Assembly (NCBI GenBank): GCA_021791995.1
Contig: JAJYVN010000029.1
Span: forward strand, 1 to 16,954
DNA: 16,954 nt
Origin: Bacillota bacterium
GTDB lineage: Bacteria > Bacillota > Sulfobacillia > RBS10-35 > JAJYVN01
Direction: 5' to 3'
Shown: positions 1 through 7,979 of the stretch, one piece after another
How positions within the stretch are numbered: the first letter of the stretch is position 1
Layout: each line of letters begins with the position of its first letter
Made by a program: the position numbers and the translations under genes
Notes under the pieces: model-generated
What the model saw: the letters and a program-made list of their open reading frames with translations, nothing else
Told to the model about the DNA's origin: nothing
Database searches by the model: none

Positions 1-132
1 GACCGCGTGCAGGAGTCCGGTTGGGGCGCGCTCAGTGCTGCGGAGGCCGGACGGATCGGCGGGTACATTACGCGCGTGATGCATGAACGCGAGGCGCAGG
101 CCCCCCTGGCGAGCCCTCCGCCGCCGTGTTAG
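1..132 (+). CDS. C-terminal part of probable alpha/beta-type small acid-soluble spore protein (partial)
   Basis: Frame 1 is open from the window edge and ends at TAG 130-132, giving 43 residues. The segment around SGWGALSAAEAGRIGG followed by YITRVMHEREAQ resembles the second conserved region of alpha/beta-type SASPs (a W-G-x-L-[ST] stretch, then EAG-x-[IV]-GG and an amphipathic helix ending near AE/RE). These proteins coat and protect DNA in dormant spores. The N-terminal half, with the spore protease site, lies outside the window, so the call rests on one motif. The last ten residues (APLASPPPPC) are not typical and may be a lineage-specific tail. The gene ends 34 bases before the yicC start, on the same strand. 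If right, it marks the organism as an endospore former. An unrelated small protein is the alternative. Confidence 0.5.
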   Translation, partial: DRVQESGWGALSAAEAGRIGGYITRVMHEREAQAPLASPPPPC

Positions 133-166
133 TCTTTGGGGCAGGGTCGGCGAGGGGAGCGCCCAC

Positions 167-1057
167 GTGCGCAGCATGACTGGATTTGGGCGAGGAACCG
201 CTCACCACGATGCCGGTTGGTCGGTGGTCGTTCAGCTCCGCACCGTCAACAATCGCTTCTTCGAGTTCGCCTGTCAACTACCGCGTGAGTGGGATGGGGT
301 TGGCGAGTCCCTGCGCAGGGTCTGTCGGGAAGAGATTGAGCGGGGGCGTTGTGAGGTAGCGGTTGCCGTGGAGAACAGGCAGGTCGATGGGCACGGCCTT
401 CACGTTGACATGGCATTGGCGGACCAATACCATCAGGCGCTGAAGGAGATGGCTGATCGGTTTGCGTTGCCTTGCGCATGCGACGCAACGGCACTGGCTG
501 CGCTTCCTGGGGTTATGACGCTTGGGGCGTTGCTCCCCAGCGCGGAGCAGGGAGCCTCCTTGGCGGACGCGGCACTGCGGCAGGCCCTGCAAACGGTGGT
601 AGCGGCACGGGAGACCGAGGGGCGGGCGCTCGCGGCGGACCTTGCTCGACGGATCGACCAGTTGGAGCGGCGGGCGGCTAGGGTGGGCGAACGCATCCCG
701 GCGGTTGTGCGGCGGTTGGCGGAGGCATGGCGCCAAAGGGTTGAGGCCTTGGTGGCTGAGTTGGGGACGGGCGTTACCCTCTCGGAAGAGCGGTTGTTGC
801 TCGAGGCTGGGGTCTGGGCGGAGCGGATCGATGTTGCGGAAGAGATTGTCCGCGTGCAGAGTCACCTGAGCCAGTTCCGTGCGATAATGGACGAGGGCCG
901 AACGGTGGGGCGCCGTTGTGACTTCTTGGCACAGGAGTTGTATCGCGAGTGGAACACCATCGGCAGTAAGGCGATGGACGCGGAGGTCACGGGGTTGGCG
1001 GTGGAGGCTAAGACGCTCGTGGAGCAGATCCGTGAGCAGTTGCAGAATGTGGAGTAA
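167..1057 (+). CDS. yicC: YicC/YloC family protein (putative endoribonuclease)
   Basis: YicC/YloC proteins are linked to RNA decay and stationary-phase fitness; members are reported as endoribonucleases. The protein opens with the family signature RSMTGFGRG, then VQLRTVNNRFFEF. It closes with the DUF1732 block: EEIVRVQSHLSQF, GRRCDFLAQELYREWNTIGSKA and the terminal IREQLQNVE. I chose GTG 167 because it gives the family-typical MRSMTGFGR start and has AGGGGAG seven bases upstream; ATG 176 is the alternative, and an upstream extension to 83 adds only Arg-rich sequence. Length is about 296 residues, normal for the family (about 290). It is the first gene of the yicC-remA-rpoZ-coaBC-priA run. Cys and Arg replace the usual Lys-Leu in the GRKLDF motif (GRRCDF), a mild variation. 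Confidence 0.93.
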   Translation: MRSMTGFGRGTAHHDAGWSVVVQLRTVNNRFFEFACQLPREWDGVGESLRRVCREEIERGRCEVAVAVENRQVDGHGLHVDMALADQYHQALKEMADRFALPCACDATALAALPGVMTLGALLPSAEQGASLADAALRQALQTVVAARETEGRALAADLARRIDQLERRAARVGERIPAVVRRLAEAWRQRVEALVAELGTGVTLSEERLLLEAGVWAERIDVAEEIVRVQSHLSQFRAIMDEGRTVGRRCDFLAQELYREWNTIGSKAMDAEVTGLAVEAKTLVEQIREQLQNVE

Positions 1058-1095
1058 ACGGGGAGGGCGTGCGGGGTCACGTTTGATGGGCCCCC

Positions 1096-1374
1096 ATGGT
1101 CATGGACATCCACCTGGTGAATGTTGGCTTCGGCAACATCGTGTCCGCCAACCGCATTGTCGCGATCGTTGGTCCGGAGTCCGCTCCGATTCGGCGGATG
1201 ATCGGAGAGGCGCGCGATCAGGGGATGCTCATCGACGCGACGTACGGCCGACGTACCCGTGCCGTTATCTTCACTGACTCGGACCATGTGATCCTGTCCG
1301 CGATTCATCCAGAGACGGTGGCTCATCGCGTGGGCGGGCCGCAGGGGGAACCGATCGAAGTGCCGCAGTCCTGA
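1096..1374 (+). CDS. remA: RemA-type regulator (DUF370, extracellular matrix regulatory protein)
   Basis: RemA is a small DNA-binding protein that, in Bacillus subtilis, activates biofilm-matrix and osmoprotection genes as a ring-shaped oligomer. The sequence shows the diagnostic VNVGFGNIVSANRIVAIV, the SAPIRRMI helix and DATYGRRTRAVIFTDSDHVILSAI. Length is about 92 residues, as expected. ATG 1096 and ATG 1102 are both possible starts; the second gives MDIHLVNVGFGN, closer to most homologues. Neither has a strong Shine-Dalgarno sequence, so translation may be modest or coupled. It sits 38 bases after yicC and a few bases before rpoZ. In most Bacillota the next gene is gmk, which is missing here. 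RemA supports assignment to the Firmicutes. Confidence 0.95.
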   Translation: MVMDIHLVNVGFGNIVSANRIVAIVGPESAPIRRMIGEARDQGMLIDATYGRRTRAVIFTDSDHVILSAIHPETVAHRVGGPQGEPIEVPQS

Positions 1375-1389
1375 GCGGGGGTGGCTGCA

Positions 1390-1620
1390 ATGGCGGAACC
1401 GGAGCGAGTGGAAGAGGCGGAGGCGTCCGGTTGGAGTGAGGCAGATATGTCCTACCTGCAGAGCAAGTATACGCTGGTGAGTGTGGCCGCGAAGCGGGCA
1501 CGGCAACTCTTGGATGGAAAACCGCGATGTGTGGAGTCTCTCTCGGAGAAGCCACTGACGATCGCCCTCGAGGAGTTGGCGCAGGGAAAGTTGTATTTTG
1601 AGCGGCTGCCCGACGCCTAG
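1390..1620 (+). CDS. rpoZ: DNA-directed RNA polymerase omega subunit
   Basis: Omega helps assemble and stabilise RNA polymerase by binding the beta' subunit. The core signature is clear: SKYTLVSVAAKRARQLLDG, then EKPLTIALEELAQGKL. The protein carries about 19 extra acidic residues before MSYLQSKYTLV, longer than the usual N-terminus. ATG 1390 is preceded by GGGGGTGG at a five-base distance; GTG 1381 and ATG 1447 are alternatives. It ends with YFERLPDA, giving 76 residues. Its position between remA and coaBC is the conserved Bacillota order except for the missing gmk. Confidence 0.9.
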   Translation: MAEPERVEEAEASGWSEADMSYLQSKYTLVSVAAKRARQLLDGKPRCVESLSEKPLTIALEELAQGKLYFERLPDA

Positions 1621-1652
1621 AGCGGGTCTTCTGCTCGAGGGGGAGCGAAGGC

Positions 1653-2900
1653 GTGGTGGACCACGTCCGGGAAGCCGGACTTGACGGTCGGCATGTTGTG
1701 GTCGCGATCTCCGGTAGCGTTGCCGCATACAAGGGCGCCGATCTGGTGCGCCAAGTCATTCATCGAGGTGCAGCTGTTCGCGTTATCCTCACACGGGCGG
1801 CGGCGTGCTTCGTGCAGCCGCGCCTTCTGGAGGCGCTTTCCGGTTACCCGGTGGCATCCGACTTGTTCCATCGGGGGCCGTCGGTGGACCACATCGAACT
1901 CGCACGTTGGGCGGATGCGGCCGTTGTTGCTCCAGCGACGGCGGATGTGCTCTCCACCACGGCGAACGGATTGGCGCCGGACTTTTTGGGGACGTGGCTA
2001 TTGGCCTTTCCGGGGCCGGTGCTTTTTGCCCCAGCCATGAACCGCTGGATGTGGGCACACCCTGCGATTCAGCGTAACGTGGATCGCTTGCGGGCCGACG
2101 GGTACCACTTCTGTGGGCCGGATTATGGGGAGGCTGCCTCGCCGGAAGAGGGCATCGGTTGGGGGCGTCTCGCCGATCCTAGGCGGATTGTTGCTGCATT
2201 GGAAGACGTGGTGGTTGCACCCCTCCGTTCGCTCGATCTGCCTGGATGGCTCGTAGGGCGGCGGGTGCTTGTAACAGCAGGACCCACCCGCGAGGCGATC
2301 GATCCGGTCCGCTTCCTCAGCAATCCCTCGTCGGGTCGCATGGGGTGGGCTGTTGCGGAGGCGGCCCGGGATATGGGGGCCGACGTAACACTCGTGGCGG
2401 GGCCATCGGAACAGGCACCTCCGGCCGGGATACGCTGTCACCGGGTCGTCACGACTGAGGAGATGCTGGCCCAGGCCCTAGCGGTCTTTGATCAATGTGA
2501 TCTCGTGGTGGCCGCAGCGGCTCCCGCAGATTGGCGGCCGCAACGGGCATATGAAACGAAGGTGCGCAAGAGCGAGGTCGGGCCAGAGTGGGGTTTAGCC
2601 CTGGTTCCCACGCCGGACGTAATCGGAACGCTCGGAGCCAGAAAGATCCGTCAGGTATTGGTAGGTTTTGCAGCGGAGGCGGGCGCTGGTCTTGAATCTG
2701 CCCGGCAGAAGCTTGTGTCCAAGCACCTAGACCTCATTGCGTACAATGACGTGACAGAGCCGGGTGCTGGGTTCGCCTCGGAGCGCAACCACGTGTTTCT
2801 CCTCGACCGGGCCGGGGGAGTGGAGGAGATCGGACCAGCGAGCAAACGGGTGGTCGCCGAGCGTCTGCTCGCCCGTGCGGCGGTCTTGCTCGGCCAGTGA
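1653..2900 (+). CDS. coaBC: Bifunctional phosphopantothenoylcysteine decarboxylase / phosphopantothenate-cysteine ligase
   Basis: CoaBC (Dfp) makes 4'-phosphopantetheine for coenzyme A: CoaB joins cysteine to 4'-phosphopantothenate, and the flavoprotein CoaC decarboxylates the product. The CoaC half (about residues 12-190) shows AISGSVAAYKGADL, the active-site His80 in VDHIELARWAD, APATADVLSTTANG and PAMNRWMW (residues 127-134). The CoaB half (about 200-410) shows VTAGPTREAIDPVRFLSN, SSGRMGWA, AAPADWRP, KVRKSE and KHLDLIAYNDV. The decarboxylase loop that reads ACG-x-x-G-x-GRM in many family members is AASPEEGIGWGRL here, so the usual cysteine is Ser163. GTG 1653 gives 415 residues, normal length, with GGGGGAG upstream. 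The stop codon overlaps the GTG 2897 of the priA frame. Confidence 0.95.
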   Translation: MVDHVREAGLDGRHVVVAISGSVAAYKGADLVRQVIHRGAAVRVILTRAAACFVQPRLLEALSGYPVASDLFHRGPSVDHIELARWADAAVVAPATADVLSTTANGLAPDFLGTWLLAFPGPVLFAPAMNRWMWAHPAIQRNVDRLRADGYHFCGPDYGEAASPEEGIGWGRLADPRRIVAALEDVVVAPLRSLDLPGWLVGRRVLVTAGPTREAIDPVRFLSNPSSGRMGWAVAEAARDMGADVTLVAGPSEQAPPAGIRCHRVVTTEEMLAQALAVFDQCDLVVAAAAPADWRPQRAYETKVRKSEVGPEWGLALVPTPDVIGTLGARKIRQVLVGFAAEAGAGLESARQKLVSKHLDLIAYNDVTEPGAGFASERNHVFLLDRAGGVEEIGPASKRVVAERLLARAAVLLGQ

Positions 2901-2911
2901 GGGGTGCGCGG

Positions 2912-5179
2912 ATGCGCGAGCGACCGCTGAGCATTTTCCGGGAGGATGCAGATACCTTTGCGAGCTACGCCGAGGTGGCTGTGGACGTGGGGGGGCAGGG
3001 GGGCGATCAGCTCTTCACGTATGGCGTGCCCCCGGCGTTGGCATCGCGGGTCGCTCCTGGCAAGCAGGTCTTCGTTCCGTTTGGCGAGGGCCGGGCACGT
3101 GTATCGGGTGTGGTCTTTCGCATCACAATGAATCCACCCGCCGGTCGAGTCGTCATCAAACCCATTGCAGACGTCTCTTCCTCGGCCAACGAACTGACGG
3201 AGGAAGGAAGAGAACTAGCGCTCTGGTTAGCTCGGGATGCATTGGCTACCATTGGGCAGGCTGTTCGTCTGCTTTTGCCGCCGGGCGCCACGGATGAACG
3301 AGTTCATGCTCGTATGGTGCTCAGTTGCCATCCGGCTCCGGAGGCTCGAGATCCCGATCTGATCCAGCAAGCCTTGCGGCATGCCCCTGCACAGAAGGCT
3401 TGCTGGGACACGATCTGTTCCTCTCCGGGGCTCACACCCGCGGAGGTTGCCGCACGGAATCGCTGCACCCGGGCAGCGGTCACATCCCTCGTTCGCCGTG
3501 GCTGGGTGCTTTTGCGTCCACGGGAGATCCGGCGTACGCCACCTTCCGTAGCGCAACGGATGGAGCGCAACGGTGTTCGCCTCACCGACGCCCAGGCGGA
3601 GGCGCTCAGATGCATGACGTCCGATTTGCAGGCCCCCGCCTACCGGTCCTATCTGCTCCATGGGGTCACCGGCAGTGGCAAGACGGAGGTCTATTTACGG
3701 GCGATTGAGCTGGTTTTGGCCCGTGGGGCCCAGGCCATTGTCCTGGTGCCGGAGATTGCCCTCACCCCGCAGACGGTTGCCCGTTTTCAGGAGCGCTTCG
3801 GGGATCGCGTGGCGGTTCTGCACAGCGGCCTGGGCCGGGGTGAACGCTATGATGAATGGTGGCGCATCCGTCGTGGCGAGGTGAGTGTCGTCGTGGGGGC
3901 CCGATCCGCCGTCTTTGCCCCGTGCACCAACCTCGGTCTGATTGTGGTGGATGAGGAACACGAAACAAGCTATAAGCAGGAGGAGTCGCCACGCTACCAC
4001 GCACGGGATGTGGCCATCTGGCGTGCGCGCTGGTGGTCGGTACCGGTGATCCTTGGAAGCGCAACGCCATCCCTCGAAACCCTGTTTGCGACGCAACAAG
4101 GTGCGGCGGTGCGCCTGAACCTTCCCGAACGGGCGCAGGGCCAGCCGCTACCCGTTGTTCGGGTTGTCGATATGCGTCGCCATGGTGGCGTGCCGCTCTT
4201 CGCTCCCGAGTTGGTTGAGGCACTAGGCAGCCATCTGGATCGCGGGCAACAGGCTCTGCTCTTCCTTAATCGCCGAGGGTACGCGCCTGCACTGATCTGC
4301 CCAGAGTGCGGCTACGTGGCGCAGTGCTCCATTTGCAGTGTGAACCTCTGTTACCATGAGGAAGATCGAACCCTCCGCTGCCATTATTGCGGAGCTCGGT
4401 CACGCCCACCGACCGTGTGCCCACACTGTGGGAGCCGGTTTTTGCGGTTGCGCGGCGTCGGAACCGAGCGTGTGGCCCAAGAGGTGGCGCGGCTGTTTCC
4501 CAAGGCTCGCGTTCTGCGCATGGATCTGGACACGACAGGGGTTCAGGGTTCCCACCAGCGGATCTATGAGGCCTTTCGTACGGGGGAGGCCGATGTGCTG
4601 GTCGGAACGCAGATGGTGGCCAAGGGGTGGGATGTGGCCGGCGTTACGCTTGTGGGCGTGATCCAGGCCGACATAGGCTTGCGCCAGCCGGACTATCGAG
4701 GACCGGAGCGCACCTTTCAGCTGCTCTGCCAAGTGGCGGGCCGGGCGGGTCGTGGGGCGTTGCCGGGCGAGGTGATCGTCCAGACCTATGCCCCGGAGCA
4801 CTATGCCATCCGACACGGGGTGCAGCAGGACTTTGATGCTTTTGCGGAGGAGGAACTGGCCCTGCGGGCACACGCGGGCTTCCCCCCGTTCGGTCACCTC
4901 GTGCGGCTTTTGGCATGGTCACCGAATGCGCGCGCGGCGGAGGACGGAGCCGTTGCCCTGGGTGAAGCGCTTCGCCCGCTTCCGGAGGCGGTCTCGCTCT
5001 GGGGACCGTCCGAGGCCCCCCTGAAGCAGCTTCGTGGTCAGTTCCGCTGGCATCTCGCGTTGCAGGGACCGGATGGCGCGGTGCTCCGTAGCCTTGCCGC
5101 TCGAGCTCTGGGCGCGTGCGCTCGGCACGCGCGCGGTGTGCACCTTGCGGCGGATCCGGACCCCGTTTCCATGCTGTAG
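2912..5179 (+). CDS. priA: Primosomal replication restart helicase PriA
   Basis: PriA recognises stalled forks and reloads the replicative helicase. An N-terminal fork-binding domain (from YAEVAVDV to about residue 105) is followed by a winged-helix region. The superfamily 2 helicase core follows, with Walker A GVTGSGKTEVY (Lys257), DEEH (347-350), GSATPS, and the C-terminal GTQMVAKGWDV and QVAGRAGRG. A zinc-binding insertion with paired cysteines lies at about 463-506 (CPECG, CSICS, CHYCG, CPHCG). Numbering is from ATG 2912, which has GAGGGG seven bases upstream and gives 755 residues. The frame is also open from GTG 2897, overlapping the coaBC stop as GTGA. Trp replaces the usual His in the KGHDF motif. 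Operon context with coaBC is typical, but def and fmt do not follow. Confidence 0.96.
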   Translation: MRERPLSIFREDADTFASYAEVAVDVGGQGGDQLFTYGVPPALASRVAPGKQVFVPFGEGRARVSGVVFRITMNPPAGRVVIKPIADVSSSANELTEEGRELALWLARDALATIGQAVRLLLPPGATDERVHARMVLSCHPAPEARDPDLIQQALRHAPAQKACWDTICSSPGLTPAEVAARNRCTRAAVTSLVRRGWVLLRPREIRRTPPSVAQRMERNGVRLTDAQAEALRCMTSDLQAPAYRSYLLHGVTGSGKTEVYLRAIELVLARGAQAIVLVPEIALTPQTVARFQERFGDRVAVLHSGLGRGERYDEWWRIRRGEVSVVVGARSAVFAPCTNLGLIVVDEEHETSYKQEESPRYHARDVAIWRARWWSVPVILGSATPSLETLFATQQGAAVRLNLPERAQGQPLPVVRVVDMRRHGGVPLFAPELVEALGSHLDRGQQALLFLNRRGYAPALICPECGYVAQCSICSVNLCYHEEDRTLRCHYCGARSRPPTVCPHCGSRFLRLRGVGTERVAQEVARLFPKARVLRMDLDTTGVQGSHQRIYEAFRTGEADVLVGTQMVAKGWDVAGVTLVGVIQADIGLRQPDYRGPERTFQLLCQVAGRAGRGALPGEVIVQTYAPEHYAIRHGVQQDFDAFAEEELALRAHAGFPPFGHLVRLLAWSPNARAAEDGAVALGEALRPLPEAVSLWGPSEAPLKQLRGQFRWHLALQGPDGAVLRSLAARALGACARHARGVHLAADPDPVSML

Positions 5180-5303
5180 AAGAGAAAGGGTGGCACCGCC
5201 GATTCTGCCCTACGAACGCGGCATCCGCTCAACGCGAGTGACAAAGGAGGGAGTGGCGCTTCCGCTGTCGCCTCACGACGGCAGGACCTGCGCCGCGTGA
5301 TGG

Positions 5304-6350
5304 ATGGCGGAGGCGGTGACGTCCGATATCCACCTGCGTGTCTTATTGGTGGAGCCTCGCGGTGCTTTGGGAGCTGGCTTGGCAATTGCGCTCGCGCGCT
5401 TGGGGTGTCGCGTGACGTGGTTTGGCAGGGGGCAAGATGCTACCCCTACGGTGCCGGGTCTTCTTCCGATCGTGGGAGATCGTCGGCGTCTATTGGATCT
5501 GCGGTCGATCGGTGGCGGATCGTTCGACGCGCTGGTGGACTTTGGCTGCAGTGAACCGGACAGCCCCCTGGCGTTGCATCAGGTCTTTCGTGGTCGGGTA
5601 GGGCTTTTCATCTACCTCAGCACGTGGCGCGTCTACGCGGGGGCAGGAGACTCCACTGGGATGGCCCCGCCGCTTCCCGTCGGTGAGGATGCGCCCCTTC
5701 GTGGCGGACCACGCGCCAAGGCCGAGGAGTGTCTCTGGGGTGTTCGGTCGGCTGAGACATACCCAGTGACCGTCCTTCGGTTGGCCTCGCTCTATGGCCC
5801 AGGGGTCCGCTTCGCACGGGAGTGGCACGTCGTGGACCGGCTGCGGCGTGGTCGTCGACGGATCGCGATCCCCTGGGATGGCAGCCAACTGCTGCATCGA
5901 CTTTACGTAGACAATGCCGTGCATGCCATCATCTCGGTGTTGGACCATCCGCGGGAGGTGGACGGCCGCGTGTTCAATGTGGGGGACAGCGACGTCCCGA
6001 CGGCTTTGCGTTTGGTGGAGAGTATCGCCCAAGTGAGTGGGTGCGTCATCACCCCAGTGCGGCTACCGACCGAGTGGTTCGATCCATGCAATCCGTGGGC
6101 GCCGCCGCACCCCGTGGTCTTGGATTTGCACCGCCTGCGGGCCAGACTCGGGTATCAGGAACCAGTGGCGCCTGCTGAGGGCCTTGCGCGGACGGTGCGC
6201 TGGTTGTGGGACCTCCCCGAAGAAACCGTGGCGAGCGTCCTCGCCCCATACTGGCAGTGCTTCGGTGCACATGACCTCGCGGGAGAGGACGCAGCCTTGG
6301 AGCGCTGGGACCGCCGGGACGGTGAGGGGGACGCACGGCGGCCCCAGTGA
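5304..6350 (+). CDS. NAD-dependent epimerase/dehydratase-like protein (extended SDR) lacking the catalytic Tyr
   Basis: Extended short-chain dehydrogenases act mostly on nucleotide sugars. A Rossmann start (RVLLVEPRGALGAGLAIAL, residues 12-30) has a diverged glycine motif. The later landmarks are recognisable: FIYLSTWRVYAG with Ser106, LRLASLYGPGVRF (158-170), then RLYVDNAVHAIISVLD and GRVFNVGDSD. In the Y-x-x-x-K pair, Lys139 is kept (GGPRAKAEE) but the Tyr position is Gly135. The protein is 348 residues, normal length. It follows priA by 124 bases, and an in-frame TGA lies three bases before ATG 5304. The start has no good Shine-Dalgarno; GTG 5316 is an alternative. A strong AAAGGAGG at 5243-5250 lies too far upstream to serve this ATG. 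It may bind a nucleotide without catalysis, or use another residue; the substrate is unknown. Confidence 0.75.
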   Translation: MAEAVTSDIHLRVLLVEPRGALGAGLAIALARLGCRVTWFGRGQDATPTVPGLLPIVGDRRRLLDLRSIGGGSFDALVDFGCSEPDSPLALHQVFRGRVGLFIYLSTWRVYAGAGDSTGMAPPLPVGEDAPLRGGPRAKAEECLWGVRSAETYPVTVLRLASLYGPGVRFAREWHVVDRLRRGRRRIAIPWDGSQLLHRLYVDNAVHAIISVLDHPREVDGRVFNVGDSDVPTALRLVESIAQVSGCVITPVRLPTEWFDPCNPWAPPHPVVLDLHRLRARLGYQEPVAPAEGLARTVRWLWDLPEETVASVLAPYWQCFGAHDLAGEDAALERWDRRDGEGDARRPQ

Positions 6351-6393
6351 AACATCGGTTCTGGCGAGCGCCACGCCCCCGCTCAGCACGCGA

Positions 6394-7710
6394 TTAACTG
6401 CCGGCGCTCCAAATCGTGGCCTCGGGACTCTGATTGGTCAGCGAGACAACTTGCTCCGACGGAACCTGACTCAGCATGGGGCCGGGCAGATAATTGGTGT
6501 CCAAAAGAAATGCGGCCTGTGGTCCGGTGATCTCCGTCTGGAATGCGTCCCGTTTTTGCGGGACGGCGCGGACCCGGATCTGCCGGATGGCGCTCAACTC
6601 GGTGTTGGGAGGCAGCTTCACGGCGGTGGCAAACGGTCCACTCTCCGCCAAAAGCCAGCGGTCATTGCCGAAGGTGGACGACAGAGGCTTACTCTGCCCC
6701 TGCACGTCGACCAGGACCTCGACGCCGGGGGTGCTGCGCGAGTCGGCGGCGCGCTTGCGGCCGAAGTGCACGTATAGGTAGCTACGGGGGTCGGAGAGCG
6801 CCCGACTTCCGGGATTGGCCGGGGATTCGATCTTTGCCTGGCGCAGCAGTTCCTGCGCGGCGATACGGTACGACCATGGGTACATGTTGCACATCCAGGC
6901 CATGGGCCGCTCCTCGTTCCATTGTTCCGTGGCGGGAAGGCACAGTCGATAGGGCGTGGTCGGTTTGTCGGCAAACATGCCCTCCTGCCCGACCGCCTGT
7001 AGCACGGGATGTCCCATCATGTCGAAATCGCCCGTGAAGGTGTGCGGCGCGTGGTTACGCCCTTGGAAGGTCAGGTTTTTGGAAGCTCGTCCCGCGCTGT
7101 CCAGGGCGGCGCGGAAGCTCCAGACCATGACCACGGGTGTACCGGTCTGACTGAGGCGTTGGGCCGGATCCATGTCCTTGTCGATGTGACTGTATGCCAA
7201 AAAGTACTCGATTTCCCGTCCGGTCAATCCCCCTTTAGGAAACCGACAGAAGGCGAAGAGCGGAGTGTCGGTCTCGCGCATCTCGTAACTCTGGCGCTCT
7301 GCCCGTCCATAGATAATTGGTGAGTTGCTCACGCCGTAATAGCGGGGGTCGCCCTGGGTCACAACGTCAATCTCCAACTGCTGGGTCCGCAGCCACTGGG
7401 CAGCTTGGGAGGAGCCTTCGGGGGAGAACGTGAACATGACCTCCTGCGGGCCGATGCCCATGGTTCCGACGAATCGCGGATACACCACCTCCTGGCCGCC
7501 TCCGAAGAGGATGATGTGCTGGGAGTAATACCCATTAATCTCCATGCGTAGCGTGCCCGACTCATAGCCGGACTTGGCCCAAGAGAGGCCAGACGCTGCA
7601 GAGTGAAACAGTAAGACGGCCTCTCCCGCGTCGGGGATGGCGAAGCGATGACGGAAGGTACCGCCGCCGCGGCCGACAACGGCGGGTCGCTCCAGAAGTT
7701 CTTTGACCAC
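6394..7710 (-). CDS. Unrecognised protein, probably the main part of a frameshifted gene
   Basis: I do not recognise this family. The frame runs from TAA 6394-6396 up to an ATG at 7887, but sequence above about residue 60 of that frame is Arg/Pro-rich and looks like shadow frame. GTG 7710 is the first reasonable start and gives about 438 residues. The start of the main domain (FRHRFAIPDAGEAVLLFHSAASGLSW, then alternating hydrophobic strands with YESGTLRMEING, HIILFGGG and YPRFVGTMGIGPQEVMFTFS) suggests a beta-sandwich fold. Later parts are rich in aromatic residues (WSFRAALDS, MAWMCNMYPWSYR). I see no signal peptide, membrane segment or catalytic motif. It converges with the SDR gene (43-base gap). 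Coding-like sequence upstream in another frame suggests the true N-terminus is elsewhere (see 7711-7979). Confidence 0.5.
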   Translation of the reverse strand: MVKELLERPAVVGRGGGTFRHRFAIPDAGEAVLLFHSAASGLSWAKSGYESGTLRMEINGYYSQHIILFGGGQEVVYPRFVGTMGIGPQEVMFTFSPEGSSQAAQWLRTQQLEIDVVTQGDPRYYGVSNSPIIYGRAERQSYEMRETDTPLFAFCRFPKGGLTGREIEYFLAYSHIDKDMDPAQRLSQTGTPVVMVWSFRAALDSAGRASKNLTFQGRNHAPHTFTGDFDMMGHPVLQAVGQEGMFADKPTTPYRLCLPATEQWNEERPMAWMCNMYPWSYRIAAQELLRQAKIESPANPGSRALSDPRSYLYVHFGRKRAADSRSTPGVEVLVDVQGQSKPLSSTFGNDRWLLAESGPFATAVKLPPNTELSAIRQIRVRAVPQKRDAFQTEITGPQAAFLLDTNYLPGPMLSQVPSEQVVSLTNQSPEATIWSAGS

Positions 7711-7979
7711 TGCACCACCGGTCCTTTCTCGACGATGTGCCAACCCTTTTCGACGTCGAATGCAATCTGCCTTCCTTCCCGTTCGTACTCCGGGCTGCGG
7801 GGGCGGATCCAGATTCCTTGTTCTGGACGGGTTGGCGCGAATATTGCGTCGCTGGCAGGGAAGTCCGGCGGTGGTAGCGAAGCACACGCGGCCGCTGCAT
7901 CGTATGGATCATCTGCGGGAGGCGCTCACGTTGCGACTCCCAAGCGGCGTATTTGCCAAGGGGGGCGTTGACTCGTCAT
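7711..7979 (-). pseudogene. Out-of-frame N-terminal part of the unrecognised gene (probable frameshifts)
   Basis: On the minus strand, the frame whose codons begin at 7925, 7922 and so on is open from 7925 to beyond 7690. It reads like real protein: TRPEQGIWIRPRSPEYEREG, then QIAFDVEKGWHIVEKGPVV and QWSKNFWSDPP. It leads directly into the GGTFRHRFAIPDAGEA start of the downstream frame, so one indel near 7670-7700 would join them. This frame has no ATG, GTG or TTG between 7925 and 7718. A third frame from about 7967 (PLGKYAAWESQRERLPQM) also reads well and would join an ATG at 7979 if the six-base G run on the plus strand at 7960-7965 were one base shorter or longer. Either the gene is decayed or the assembly has indels here. 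The exact 5' end is uncertain. Confidence 0.45.

Noticed and set aside
862..1728. Long minus-strand open frame (288 codons) opposite yicC, remA and rpoZ
   Set aside because: Arg/Pro/His-rich composition with no family likeness; it is the antisense shadow of three well-supported genes.
3695..4223. Overlapping minus-strand frames inside priA
   Set aside because: PriA motifs are continuous on the plus strand; the antisense frames are compositional by-products of high GC.
5253..5300. 15-codon frame (GTG 5253 to TGA) after AAAGGAGG, upstream of the SDR gene
   Set aside because: The Shine-Dalgarno is only two bases from the GTG, too close for initiation; no sign of a functional leader peptide.
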